A DNA stretch of 64,000 nt from Oscillospiraceae bacterium (GTDB lineage: Bacteria; Bacillota; Clostridia; Oscillospirales; CAG-272): NCBI GenBank assembly GCA_015064685.1, contig SVRT01000002.1, forward strand, positions 1 to 64,000. The letters are read 5' to 3'. The notes under the pieces are model-generated. The model did no database searches. It worked only from the letters and a program-made list of their open reading frames with translations, and was not told the DNA's origin. Of the stretch, positions 25,387 through 33,629 are shown piece after piece. The position numbers were made by a program, and so were the translations under genes. The first letter of the stretch is position 1; each line of letters opens with the position of its first letter.

Positions 25387-25415
25387 ATTATACTACTTTC
25401 TTTCTCAAATGTCAA
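25387..25415 (-). promoter_or_regulatory. Promoter of the HAD phosphatase/glycosidase operon
   Basis: Minus strand: TTGACA (25410-25415), 17-base spacer, TATAAT (25387-25392). Perfect consensus. Confidence 0.92.
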
Positions 25416-25440
25416 TTATTTGAAGAAAAAATAGGCGAGA

Positions 25441-25471
25441 AAAGGGACGCTTCTGTGTGAAGCGTCCCTTT
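25441..25471 (-). terminator. Terminator after pckG
   Basis: A 13-base perfect stem (25441-25453 with 25459-25471) around a 5-base loop, with A's and T's at its base. It lies between pckG and the next minus-strand promoter. Confidence 0.82.
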
Positions 25472-25492
25472 AGGGTATTTGTTTTGATCAGA

Positions 25493-27283
25493 TTATGCCT
25501 TAAGTCTTGCCTCGAGTGCTGCAAGCTCGTCGTACATAGTCTGGGGAACTCTGTCGCCGACCTGTGCGTAGAACGCCTTGATGTTCTCGACGTCCTCAAG
25601 CCAGGACTCCTTATCAACTGTAAGAAGCTCCTTGATGGTATCAAGAGTTACGTCCTCAAGTCCCTCGATGCAGATGTCCTCAGCCTTCGGAACGTATCCG
25701 ATAGGAGTGATGTCTGCGTCGACCTTGCCCTCGCAACGAGCGAGGATCCACATAAGAACTCTCATATTGTCACCGAATCCGGGCCAGATGAAGTTGCCCT
25801 CGGCATCGGTGCGGAACCAGTTAACGTGGAAGATCTTGGGAGCGTGGGGAATAGTCGTACCCATCTTGAGCCAATGAGCCCAGTAGTCACCCATATCGTA
25901 GCCTACGAAGGGTCTCATAGCCATAGGATCGCGACGAACTACACCGACAGCACCTGCTGCAGCTGCGGTCGTCTCGGATGCCATAATGGAACCGACGAAT
26001 GCGCCGTTCTGCCAGCTTGTTGACTGGTAAACGAGGGGAGCGGTCTTAGCTCTGCGTCCACCGAATACGATAGCAGAGATCGGAACGCCTGCGGGATTAG
26101 AGAACTCCTTGGAGATGCAGGGGCAGTTGATAGCCTTTGCGGTGAATCTGGAGTTGGGATGAGCGCCCGAGGTCTCGAGCTTTCTTGCCTTGTCGTAGGT
26201 TCTATAGTCCCAAGGATTGCCTCTCCAGTCGATAGCCTCTGCAGGAGGATTCTTGTCAAGTCCTTCCCACCAAACGGTGTTGTCTGCGGTGTTATGAACA
26301 ACGTTTGTGAAGATAGTATCCTTCATTGTTGTATAGAGAGCGTTGGGGTTGGAGTTGAGGTTTGTACCGGGTGCAACACCGAAGAATCCGTTCTCGGGGT
26401 TAACTGCCCAAAGTCTTCCGTCCTCGCCTACGCGGAGCCAAGCGATATCGTCGCCTACGCACCATACCTTATAGCCCTGCTTGGAGTAGTACTCCGGAGG
26501 AATGAGCATTGCGAGGTTGGTCTTACCGCAAGCGGAGGGGAATGCTGCACAGACATACTTTGTCTCACCGTCGGGGTACTCAACGCCGAGGATGAGCATA
26601 TGCTCTGCCATCCAGCCCTCTTTACGGCCGAGGAAGGATGCGATACGGAGTGCAAAGCACTTCTTACCGAGAAGAACGTTTCCGCCGTAGCCGGAGTTAA
26701 CGGACCAGATGGTATTTTCCTCGGGGAAGTGAACGATATATCTGTTCTCCTCGTCGATATCAGCGCGAGCGTGGAGCCCCTTGATGTAGTCTGCGCTCTC
26801 ACCGAGTGCATCGAGAACGTCGTTACCTACGCGTGTCATGATAAGCATATTGAGAACGACGTAGATAGAGTCGGTAAGCTCGATACCGTACTTAGCGAAG
26901 GGAGAGCCTACTACGCTCATGGAGTAGGGGATAACGTACATTGTGCGGCCCTTCATGCTGCCTGTGTAGAGCTTGGTGAGCTTTGCCTTGCACTCCGCGG
27001 GATCCATCCAGTTATTGATGTTTCCTGCGTCCTCCTTCTTGGAGGTGCAGATGAAGGTTCTGCCCTCAACACGGGCAACGTCGTTTACAGCGGTTCTGTG
27101 GAGGTAGCATCCGGGGAGCTTCTCCTGGTTGAGCTTGATCATCTCGCCGGTAGAGCAAGCCTCGGCTCTGAGCGCCTCTGCCTGTTCCTCGCTACCGTCG
27201 ATCCATACGATCTGGTCAGGCTGAGTCATTTCAGCCATTTCATTGATCCAATCAAGAACGAACTTGTTGTTGGTAGGTGTCAT
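25493..27283 (-). CDS. pckG: Phosphoenolpyruvate carboxykinase (GTP)
   Basis: Interconverts oxaloacetate + GTP and phosphoenolpyruvate + CO2 + GDP. The 596 residues fit the GTP-using class: kinase P-loop FPSACGKTN at 248-256 with the hyper-reactive Cys252 specific to GTP enzymes, SGYGGNVLLGKKCFALRIAS near 197-216, and WCVGDDIAWL with the manganese-binding Asp. The C-terminal WFRTDAEGNFIWPGFGDNMR also matches. In anaerobes it can run toward oxaloacetate. It is monocistronic, with its own promoter and terminator. Confidence 0.97.
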   Translation of the reverse strand: MTPTNNKFVLDWINEMAEMTQPDQIVWIDGSEEQAEALRAEACSTGEMIKLNQEKLPGCYLHRTAVNDVARVEGRTFICTSKKEDAGNINNWMDPAECKAKLTKLYTGSMKGRTMYVIPYSMSVVGSPFAKYGIELTDSIYVVLNMLIMTRVGNDVLDALGESADYIKGLHARADIDEENRYIVHFPEENTIWSVNSGYGGNVLLGKKCFALRIASFLGRKEGWMAEHMLILGVEYPDGETKYVCAAFPSACGKTNLAMLIPPEYYSKQGYKVWCVGDDIAWLRVGEDGRLWAVNPENGFFGVAPGTNLNSNPNALYTTMKDTIFTNVVHNTADNTVWWEGLDKNPPAEAIDWRGNPWDYRTYDKARKLETSGAHPNSRFTAKAINCPCISKEFSNPAGVPISAIVFGGRRAKTAPLVYQSTSWQNGAFVGSIMASETTAAAAGAVGVVRRDPMAMRPFVGYDMGDYWAHWLKMGTTIPHAPKIFHVNWFRTDAEGNFIWPGFGDNMRVLMWILARCEGKVDADITPIGYVPKAEDICIEGLEDVTLDTIKELLTVDKESWLEDVENIKAFYAQVGDRVPQTMYDELAALEARLKA

Positions 27284-27335
27284 GGTTTTTCTCCTTTTTA
27301 TATTTGGAATAATTTTTTACAATTTACCATAGCGT

Positions 27336-27355
27336 AAAAGGGAAAATGCCCTTTT
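27336..27355 (-). promoter_or_regulatory. Leader hairpin of pckG
   Basis: A 7-base stem AAAAGGG/CCCTTTT (27336-27342 with 27349-27355) around a 6-base loop lies in the pckG untranslated leader. On the minus strand it is followed by TACGC, so it has no proper U-run. A role in RNA stability is possible. Confidence 0.35.
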
Positions 27356-27369
27356 CTCCGCCATTATAA

Positions 27370-27398
27370 ATTATATCACAGAAAAATGCAATTTTCAA
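27370..27398 (-). promoter_or_regulatory. Promoter of pckG
   Basis: Minus strand: TTGAAA (27393-27398), 17-base spacer, TATAAT (27370-27375) with an extended -10 (TGATATAAT). Confidence 0.88.
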
Positions 27399-27468
27399 TC
27401 ATATTTTTCCAAAAGTTGCAATTTGTTAATAATTTTCAATGTGTGTTGATTGAGGACTTGTCTTATTA

Positions 27469-27497
27469 TTGACACGGTATAAAGAAAATGATAAAAT
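27469..27497 (+). promoter_or_regulatory. Promoter of the second ECF sigma operon
   Basis: TTGACA (27469-27474), 17-base spacer, TAAAAT (27492-27497). This is a housekeeping-type promoter, so the sigma gene is not driven only by its own product. Confidence 0.85.
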
Positions 27498-27570
27498 AAT
27501 TTGGCATATGTGTAAGATTTTTTTCATTCAAGCGTATAAGATAGTGGACGCGTCCAAAGGAGGTGAGACG

Positions 27571-28134
27571 ATGGATGACATTAAGCTTTTGAAATTACTG
27601 CGAAAGGATCCCAACAGAGGAATAGAATTTATTATGGATGAGTATGCAGGTCTCGTTTATGCGGTAGTACGCGGAAGGCTTGTCGGAAACCAATTCGTCT
27701 CAACTGATATTGAGGACTGTGTCGCAGAGACGTTCAGCGAGTTTTACATATCACTTGACAGCTTTGATCCCAAAAGATCAAGCATCAGATCATATCTTTG
27801 CGTTCTGGCAAGGAATAATGCGATCGATCTTTTGCGCAGACGCGCAAAAGACAGTATGACGCTGTCCATCGACGCTGATGATTCGTTTATTCAGGTTGAG
27901 GATGATTTTGATATTGAGAGCGAGCTTACCGAACGTGAGCTCGTGCGCGAGATCTTTTGTGCGATAAAAGATCTTGGGGAGCCCGATGCGAGTATTATTA
28001 TTCGGAAATATTATTTTGGTGAGTCGTCTGCGAAAATATCAAGTGCATTAAATATGACCGTATCAAACGTTGATACACGTGCACACAGAGCCTTAAATAA
28101 ATTAAAAAAACTGTTTGGAGGTGAGATGAAATGA
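27571..28134 (+). CDS. ECF-type RNA polymerase sigma factor
   Basis: A 187-residue sigma-70 family protein with region 2 at about 15-85 (IEDCVAETFSEFYISLDSFDP, then RSYLCVLARNNAIDLLRRR) and region 4 at about 130-180 (ESSAKISSALNMTVSNVDTRAHRALNKLK in two parts). The ATG at 27571 follows AAAGGAGGTGAG; an in-frame upstream start would lie inside the promoter. The stop overlaps the start of the next gene by four bases. Sequence similarity to the first sigma factor in this window is low by eye, so the two probably answer different signals. Confidence 0.9.
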   Translation: MDDIKLLKLLRKDPNRGIEFIMDEYAGLVYAVVRGRLVGNQFVSTDIEDCVAETFSEFYISLDSFDPKRSSIRSYLCVLARNNAIDLLRRRAKDSMTLSIDADDSFIQVEDDFDIESELTERELVREIFCAIKDLGEPDASIIIRKYYFGESSAKISSALNMTVSNVDTRAHRALNKLKKLFGGEMK

Positions 28135-29453
28135 GTAAGAACTTCAGAAAAATATTTGATGATGCAGATTGTGAAGAGCTTGACATTGTTTTGGATAAGC
28201 TTCAAGTGGATGAACTTGATAAGGACACACTCAAGTCGATAAAGCGAAAGGCTTTTTCAAAAATGAAAATTGAAAAAAAGAGCGAGAGAAAAAGCAGTCT
28301 TTTTCGTATTGTGGCAGTCGCAGCGTGTGTATGTTTTGCAATTACTGTCGTTGTGACTCTACCTATGATGAAAGGTAAGGATGAATCGCATGCTGACAAC
28401 AATTTGGAGGAGGAAAGCCTGACCGATAAGAACTGGATCAGTACGCCTTCGCCAAATGAAAATGACATTCTTTTCCTGTCTGCATTAACAAAGCACGTAG
28501 AATCTGATAAGGTCTCAGAAGAGCTATTGAAATTATTTAAGAACGCGGATACGGTCAGATCGGTGCCTTTGTTGGGAACCTATCTGGAAGAAACTAACAT
28601 TAGAGTGTATATGTTTTTCAATGAGGGGGAGATATGTAGCACTGCATTGCTCTCTTTTGATACTAAGGGTGATCCTGTTGATATTGAGCTTACAGAATTT
28701 GCACAAACAGATACAAGCGAATATCTATACATCGATGCACACAGCAATGAATCATGTTATTCGGCAGTGAAGAATTGCATGGAGATCGATCCAAATTTTG
28801 AAATTATAGGAATTGTATTTAGCACTTCTGGATATCATTTTACATTTCCCATAGGGCGTTGCAAGGGAGAGAATGTTATCAAGTATTTTTTTAATGAACC
28901 GATGCTGTTCAATTTAGTTGAACCATTTGAGTCAATTGAGCAGGGCCGGGATGCTTTTTCGGAATATCTATCCGAGAAAGAAGCTATTAAAGCGCAATTG
29001 CCTATTTTCTTATGGAATGATGTGCAATTCTATGAAAGCGGTTTTTGGAATTCGTACAGTCTGGAATATATGTATAACGACACAAAAGAAAATCAGGACC
29101 AGATATCGCCAATCGTTCAATATATTGATTCATGTATAGCTATACCGCTGCTTGATGAGAATTTTAGTGAAGGCGTCTTAGTTTCACATCTTCTATACTA
29201 CAGAAATGAGCTCATAGGAGAGGTTGTGATATGTTGGAAAGCGGATGCAGGCACAGCAGTAGCGGTATACTGTGACATTTCTCAAAAGCGAGAAGATGGA
29301 ACTTATGTCAAAATGGATAAGTCAGAGTATCAAAAAGTTATAGAGAGAGCGAGAGAGTTGTATCCTTACATAGAAATCGCTGGAGTCATATTCAAAGAGG
29401 ACTCGTATATACCTTTCGGATATGAGGAAGGGCAGATCGTATACATGAAATAA
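28131..29453 (+). CDS. Membrane-anchored partner (putative anti-sigma factor) of the ECF sigma
   Basis: A 440-residue protein with a basic cytoplasmic head of about 55 residues (KNFRKIFDDADCEELDIVLD), one membrane helix at about 58-79 (FRIVAVAACVCFAITVVVTL), and an extracytoplasmic domain of about 360 residues without a family I recognise. It overlaps the sigma gene by ATGA, so stoichiometric synthesis is likely. The anti-sigma role is inferred from position and layout. The outer domain does not resemble that of the 212-1672 protein. Confidence 0.68.
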   Translation: MSKNFRKIFDDADCEELDIVLDKLQVDELDKDTLKSIKRKAFSKMKIEKKSERKSSLFRIVAVAACVCFAITVVVTLPMMKGKDESHADNNLEEESLTDKNWISTPSPNENDILFLSALTKHVESDKVSEELLKLFKNADTVRSVPLLGTYLEETNIRVYMFFNEGEICSTALLSFDTKGDPVDIELTEFAQTDTSEYLYIDAHSNESCYSAVKNCMEIDPNFEIIGIVFSTSGYHFTFPIGRCKGENVIKYFFNEPMLFNLVEPFESIEQGRDAFSEYLSEKEAIKAQLPIFLWNDVQFYESGFWNSYSLEYMYNDTKENQDQISPIVQYIDSCIAIPLLDENFSEGVLVSHLLYYRNELIGEVVICWKADAGTAVAVYCDISQKREDGTYVKMDKSEYQKVIERARELYPYIEIAGVIFKEDSYIPFGYEEGQIVYMK

Positions 29454-29468
29454 TTGTTTGAATTTTGT

Positions 29469-29510
29469 ATGTCGGGAGGATTACTTAATCAGCCCGACAT
29501 GCTCTTTTTT
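29469..29510 (+). terminator. Terminator after the second sigma operon
   Basis: Stem ATGTCGGG (29469-29476) with CCCGACAT (29493-29500), loop of 16, then GCTC and six T's. Confidence 0.82.
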
Positions 29511-29542
29511 GCGAAAAAAGTCTAGAAATCTGTAAAAACCCC

Positions 29543-29571
29543 TTTACAAAGTCTCTTTTGTGTGGTAGAAT
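29543..29571 (+). promoter_or_regulatory. Promoter of lexA-nrdG
   Basis: TTTACA (29543-29548), 17-base spacer, TAGAAT (29566-29571). Confidence 0.82.
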
Positions 29572-29582
29572 AATAAAAAAGA

Positions 29583-29592
29583 TACATTTGTA
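29583..29592 (+). promoter_or_regulatory. Short palindrome at the lexA transcription start
   Basis: TACATTTGTA (TACA, two bases, TGTA) lies about 12 bases after the -10, where a repressor would block initiation. LexA usually controls its own gene, so this is a candidate operator, but it does not match the GAAC/GTTC box of Bacillus. Confidence 0.3.
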
Positions 29593-29611
29593 CGATTTTT
29601 AGGAGAATTAT

Positions 29612-30205
29612 ATGGAAAAGCTCAAGCTTAAAGAACAAAAGGTACTTGACTACATAAAGAACTTTAAAATGGAGAATGGCTTTGCGCCGTCAGTGCGTGA
29701 TATTTGCCGCGATCTTAATTACAAGAGTACTTCTACGGTGCATATGTACCTCAACCGTCTTGAAAGATTCGGATACATCACCAAGGAGGACGGAAAGAGC
29801 AGAGCGATCACACTTAGTGACGATATGCCGAAGGTTCGCGCGGTGCCGATCGTTGGAACCGTTGCGGCAGGTCAGCCCATTCTTGCCGAACAGAATTTCG
29901 AAGGGTACATCGGTTTTGTCGGTGCCAAGAGCTCAAGCGAGCTTTTCGCACTCAAGGTCAAGGGTGAGAGCATGATAGAGGCAGGAATTCTCGACGGAGA
30001 TCTCGTTATAGCAGAGAAGACCTGCTATGCTGAGAACGGTGAGATCGTCGTTGCTCTCGTTGAGGACGAGGCAACGGTCAAGACATTTTTCCGTGAGGAC
30101 GGTCACTACCGTCTTCAGCCCGAGAATGAGACGATGGATCCTATAATCGTTGATGAGGTCGATATTCTCGGCAAGGTCGTTGCGATCCAGCGCAACTACG
30201 TCTGA
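29612..30205 (+). CDS. lexA: SOS response repressor LexA
   Basis: LexA represses DNA-damage genes and cleaves itself when stimulated by RecA filaments. The 197 residues have an N-terminal winged helix (about 1-70; VRDICRDLNYKSTSTVHMYL), the cleavage site Ala86-Gly87 in VAAGQP, the catalytic Ser120 in GESM and Lys157 in ATVKTFF. Length is typical. It is followed 13 bases later by nrdG, so SOS induction could raise expression of the class III RNR activase. Confidence 0.95.
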   Translation: MEKLKLKEQKVLDYIKNFKMENGFAPSVRDICRDLNYKSTSTVHMYLNRLERFGYITKEDGKSRAITLSDDMPKVRAVPIVGTVAAGQPILAEQNFEGYIGFVGAKSSSELFALKVKGESMIEAGILDGDLVIAEKTCYAENGEIVVALVEDEATVKTFFREDGHYRLQPENETMDPIIVDEVDILGKVVAIQRNYV

Positions 30206-30218
30206 GTGGAGCATTGAT

Positions 30219-30923
30219 ATGAACAAAGATATATTTGCGGGACTTCAGAAGCTGACGCTTCTTGATTTCCCCGGATACGTTGCCTGCACCCTCTTTACAA
30301 GGGGGTGCAATATGCGCTGTCCCTTCTGTCATAACGCATCCTTGGTCGTCCGCGCGGAGGAGCAGAAGATGTATACAAACGAGGAGATCATGTATTTTCT
30401 CAAAAAGAGACAGGGAATACTCGACGGTGTTGCCATCACGGGCGGTGAGCCGACTCTTATGCCCGGTCTTGCCGATTTTATGGCGGACGTAAGAGAGCTT
30501 GGGTACAAGATAAAGCTTGACACGAACGGCACGCGTCCCGAGGTGCTTCGTGACATAATTGAGCGTGGGCTTGTCGATTACGTTGCGATGGACATTAAGA
30601 ATTCGAGATCGCGCTACGGGGAGACGGTCGGATTCGACTCGTCATACGATCTTCGTCCGATTGATGAAAGCATTGCAATTCTGAGGGAGGGAAAGGTCGA
30701 TTTTGAGTTCAGAACGACGGTTTCAAAGACCTTCCACTCGCACGCGAATATTTTCGCTATGGGCGAATGGCTTGCGGGAAATGATAAATTTTTCCTGCAG
30801 CAATTCAAGGATTCGGGCGACATTATCGGGGACGGTATAGAGTCCTACGACGAAGCCGAAATGAAGGTGCTTCTCGACATAATTTTACGTTTTGTGCCAA
30901 ATGCACAACTGAGAGGGGTATAA
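30219..30923 (+). CDS. nrdG: Anaerobic ribonucleoside-triphosphate reductase activating protein (radical SAM)
   Basis: NrdG uses a 4Fe-4S cluster and SAM to install the glycyl radical on NrdD. The 234-residue protein (ATG 30219) has the radical SAM cluster motif C30-x3-C34-x2-C37 (RGCNMRCPFC), the GGEPT SAM motif, and DYVAMDIKN downstream. The N-terminal GLQKLTLLDFPGYVACTLF is typical of the longer NrdG form that resembles pyruvate-formate-lyase activases. An earlier in-frame start would overlap lexA and has no ribosome site. It is transcribed with lexA, while nrdD has a separate promoter. Confidence 0.93.
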   Translation: MNKDIFAGLQKLTLLDFPGYVACTLFTRGCNMRCPFCHNASLVVRAEEQKMYTNEEIMYFLKKRQGILDGVAITGGEPTLMPGLADFMADVRELGYKIKLDTNGTRPEVLRDIIERGLVDYVAMDIKNSRSRYGETVGFDSSYDLRPIDESIAILREGKVDFEFRTTVSKTFHSHANIFAMGEWLAGNDKFFLQQFKDSGDIIGDGIESYDEAEMKVLLDIILRFVPNAQLRGV

Positions 30924-30954
30924 AACTATATATTGTGCCGAATTTTCAAATTTA

Positions 30955-31005
30955 ACACAATATTTAGTATTTTCACTTGACAAGAAACACTAAATATAGT
31001 ATAAT
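30955..31005 (+). promoter_or_regulatory. nrdD promoter with two NrdR boxes
   Basis: The promoter is TTGACA (30977-30982), 17-base spacer, TATAAT (31000-31005). Two 16-base sites resemble the NrdR box consensus (ACACTATATATAGTGT): 30955-30970 (ACACAATATTTAGTAT) and 30987-31002 (ACACTAAATATAGTAT). They start 32 bases apart, about three helical turns, one just upstream of the -35 and one covering the spacer and -10. NrdR is the ATP/dATP-sensing repressor of ribonucleotide reductase genes, and paired boxes at this spacing are its usual arrangement. Confidence 0.85.
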
Positions 31006-31014
31006 TCTAATGCG

Positions 31015-31035
31015 GCGCGGATCGGCGATCCGCGC
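31015..31035 (+). promoter_or_regulatory. Strong hairpin at the 5' end of the nrdD leader
   Basis: GCGCGGATC (31015-31023) pairs perfectly with GATCCGCGC (31027-31035) around a 3-base loop, almost at the predicted RNA 5' end. It is followed by CCAAGTTTTCTCTTTT, not a clean U-run, so RNA stabilisation is more likely than termination. The leader is about 125 bases long. Confidence 0.45.
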
Positions 31036-31136
31036 CCAAGTTTTCTCTTTTGCCGGTTTTCTTTGCGACAAAAGGGTTTTTTAATGGTTAGATATATTTT
31101 CAAAATAAAAAAATGAATAATGAGAAGGAGAGAAGT

Positions 31137-33542
31137 ATGTACAGTGTGCAGAAGAGGGACGGAAAGATCGTAGAGTTCAGCATCTCGAAGATCTCCGATG
31201 CCATCAAGAAGGCTTTTGAAGCAGAAAAGAAAGACTACAATCAGGACGTTATCGATTTTTTGGCGTTAAAGGTCACCGCCGATTTTTCGTCTAAAATAAA
31301 GGACGGCGTTGTTGCCGTTGAGGATATTCAGGACAGCGTTGAGTCTGTGCTCGTTCAGGCAGGATATGCGGACATCGCAAAGTCCTACATTCTTTACCGC
31401 CGTCAGAGAGAGAAGCTCCGTAATCTTGGAAATACCGCTCTCGACTACAAGGAGACGGTCGACAAGTATCTTAAGATGAACGACTGGAGAGTTAAGGAGA
31501 ACTCCACCGTTACCTATTCGGTAGGCGGTCTTATTCTTTCAAACTCCGGTGCCATTACCGCAAACTACTGGCTCTCCGAGATCTATGACGACGAGATCGG
31601 AAATGCTCACAGAAACGCGGATATTCACATTCACGACCTTTCTATGCTCACGGGTTACTGTGCAGGATGGTCGTTAAAGCAGCTTATTCAGGACGGTCTT
31701 GGCGGTGTTACCGGTAAGATCACGTCCTCCCCCGCAAGCCACCTCTCAACCCTCTGCAACCAGATGGTAAACTTCCTCGGTATTATGCAGAACGAGTGGG
31801 CAGGCGCGCAGGCATTCTCCTCCTTCGATACATACCTTGCTCCTTTCGTTAAGGTTGACAACCTTTCCTACAAGGAAGTAAAGCAGTGCATTCAGTCCTT
31901 TATTTACGGTGTTAATACTCCTTCACGTTGGGGTACTCAGTCTCCCTTTACGAATATTACTCTTGACTGGACAGTTCCTAACGACCTTGCCGAGCTCAAC
32001 TGTATCGTTGGCGGCAAGGAGATGGACTTCAAGTACAAGGACTGTAAGGCAGAGATGGATATGGTCAACAAGGCGTTCATCGAGATCATGATCGAGGGCG
32101 ATGCTAACGGACGCGGATTCCAGTATCCTATTCCTACATACTCCATTACCCGCGACTTTGACTGGTCCGAGACAGAGAACAATCAGCTCCTCTTTGAGAT
32201 GACCGCCAAGTACGGAACACCTTATTTCTCAAACTACATCAACTCCGATATGGAGCCCAGCGACGTTCGTTCGATGTGCTGCCGTCTCCGTCTTGACCTC
32301 CGTGAGCTTCGCAAGAAGTCGGGCGGTTACTTCGGCTCGGGTGAGTCGACAGGCTCTGTCGGTGTCGTTACAATCAATATGCCCCGTCTTGCATACCTTG
32401 CAGAGAACGAGGAGGACTTCTATAAGAGACTTGACAAGCTTATGGATATAGCCGCTCGTTCGCTCAAGACAAAGAGAACGGTCATCACCAAGCTTCTCGA
32501 CGAGGGACTTTACCCCTACACCAAGAGATACCTCGGAACCTTCAACAACCACTTCTCGACGATCGGTCTTGTCGGTATGAACGAGGTAGGTCTTAACGCT
32601 AAGTGGATAAGAGCTGATATGACTCACAAGGAGACACAGGAATTCTCCAAGGCAGTTCTCAATCATATGAGAGAGAGACTCTCCGACTATCAGGAGATGT
32701 ACGGAGACCTTTACAACCTCGAGGCTACTCCCGCAGAGTCCACCTCCTTCCGCTTCGCTAAGCACGACAGAAAGAGATGGCCCGATATCATTACCGCAAC
32801 AGATAATGATAACGCTCCTTACTATACAAACTCCTCTCACCTTCCCGTAGGCTTTACAGAGGACATCTTCGCGGCTCTCGATATTCAGGATGAGCTTCAG
32901 ACTCTTTACACCTCGGGAACAGTATTCCACGCCTTCCTCGGCGAGAAGCTTCCCACCTGGAAGAGCGCGGCTAATCTCGTTCGCAAGATCGCAGAGAACT
33001 ACAAGCTTCCTTACTATACCATGTCTCCTACATACAGTGTATGCACCGAGCACGGTTACCTCAACGGCGAAGTTTACAAGTGTCCTCACTGCCAGAAGAC
33101 TACCGAGGTATATAGCCGTATCACCGGTTACTACCGTCCCGTTCAGGCTTGGAACGACGGTAAGAGCCAGGAGTTCAAGGAGAGACGTACATACAACATC
33201 GATCGCTCCAACGAGCTTCACCCCGAGATCAATATCGGAAGCGAGGGTGTAAGAACAGTTAACGCGATTACTCCTCAGGTAGAGAAGGAGAAGGCTGCAA
33301 GCGTCAGCGGAACATTCCTCTTTGCTACAAAGACATGCCCCAACTGCAAGATGGCGGCTATGTTCCTTGAAAAAGCAGGTATTCCTTTTGAAAAGGTATA
33401 CGCTGACGAGAACGTTGAGCTCGTTGAGAGATTCGGAATTAAGCAGGCTCCCACGCTCGTAGTTGCAGAGGACGGCAACGAGATCGAGAAGGCTGTTAAT
33501 CTTTCCAACATCAGAAAGTATATAGAGACTGTTCAGAAGTAA
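31137..33542 (+). CDS. nrdD: Class III ribonucleoside-triphosphate reductase NrdD with fused glutaredoxin-like domain
   Basis: The oxygen-sensitive glycyl-radical reductase that makes dNTPs. With ATG 31137 (GAAGGAG site) it has 801 residues. An ATP-cone occupies about 1-90 (SVQKRDGKIVEFSISKI). The catalytic barrel follows, with CC at 381-382 in CCRLRLD as the probable thiyl-radical region, C175 in YCAGW, and the glycyl radical Gly664 in RITGY. A zinc site is formed by C636, C649 and C652 (with H639 as a likely fourth ligand). After a linker, residues about 724-801 form a glutaredoxin/NrdH-like domain with CPNC at 734-737 and the cis-proline APT at 771-773. This fusion suggests a redoxin-dependent enzyme, not a formate-dependent one. 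Confidence 0.93.
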   Translation: MYSVQKRDGKIVEFSISKISDAIKKAFEAEKKDYNQDVIDFLALKVTADFSSKIKDGVVAVEDIQDSVESVLVQAGYADIAKSYILYRRQREKLRNLGNTALDYKETVDKYLKMNDWRVKENSTVTYSVGGLILSNSGAITANYWLSEIYDDEIGNAHRNADIHIHDLSMLTGYCAGWSLKQLIQDGLGGVTGKITSSPASHLSTLCNQMVNFLGIMQNEWAGAQAFSSFDTYLAPFVKVDNLSYKEVKQCIQSFIYGVNTPSRWGTQSPFTNITLDWTVPNDLAELNCIVGGKEMDFKYKDCKAEMDMVNKAFIEIMIEGDANGRGFQYPIPTYSITRDFDWSETENNQLLFEMTAKYGTPYFSNYINSDMEPSDVRSMCCRLRLDLRELRKKSGGYFGSGESTGSVGVVTINMPRLAYLAENEEDFYKRLDKLMDIAARSLKTKRTVITKLLDEGLYPYTKRYLGTFNNHFSTIGLVGMNEVGLNAKWIRADMTHKETQEFSKAVLNHMRERLSDYQEMYGDLYNLEATPAESTSFRFAKHDRKRWPDIITATDNDNAPYYTNSSHLPVGFTEDIFAALDIQDELQTLYTSGTVFHAFLGEKLPTWKSAANLVRKIAENYKLPYYTMSPTYSVCTEHGYLNGEVYKCPHCQKTTEVYSRITGYYRPVQAWNDGKSQEFKERRTYNIDRSNELHPEINIGSEGVRTVNAITPQVEKEKAASVSGTFLFATKTCPNCKMAAMFLEKAGIPFEKVYADENVELVERFGIKQAPTLVVAEDGNEIEKAVNLSNIRKYIETVQK

Positions 33543-33557
33543 TTTTTGGAGGTCGTC

Positions 33558-33606
33558 GGCAATCCGCCCGAGGAATCGGGAAAAGAAACGGGCGGATTGC
33601 CTTAAT
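33558..33606 (+). terminator. Hairpin after nrdD
   Basis: A 13-base perfect stem (33558-33570 with 33589-33601) around an 18-base loop, followed by TTAATTTG. The U-run is weak, so it may be a partial terminator that lowers trxB-like expression relative to nrdD. Confidence 0.65.
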
Positions 33607-33629
33607 TTGTCTATAAGTGAGGATTTTTT

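Noticed and set aside
26159-27337. Long open frame on the plus strand opposite pckG
   Set aside because: It is antisense to a clear PEP carboxykinase, is cysteine/valine rich as expected from reverse-reading biased codons, and has no ribosome site.
31113-31136. Earlier ATG for nrdD
   Set aside because: No ribosome site before it, whereas GAAGGAG precedes the ATG at 31137 where family similarity begins.
31011-31136. Riboswitch in the nrdD leader
   Set aside because: Only one simple hairpin is clear; no multi-helix core of a known riboswitch and NrdR boxes already explain control.
32229-33221. 330-codon minus-strand frame inside nrdD
   Set aside because: Shadow of a highly expressed gene; leucine/valine rich with no motifs, and it lies across essential NrdD residues.
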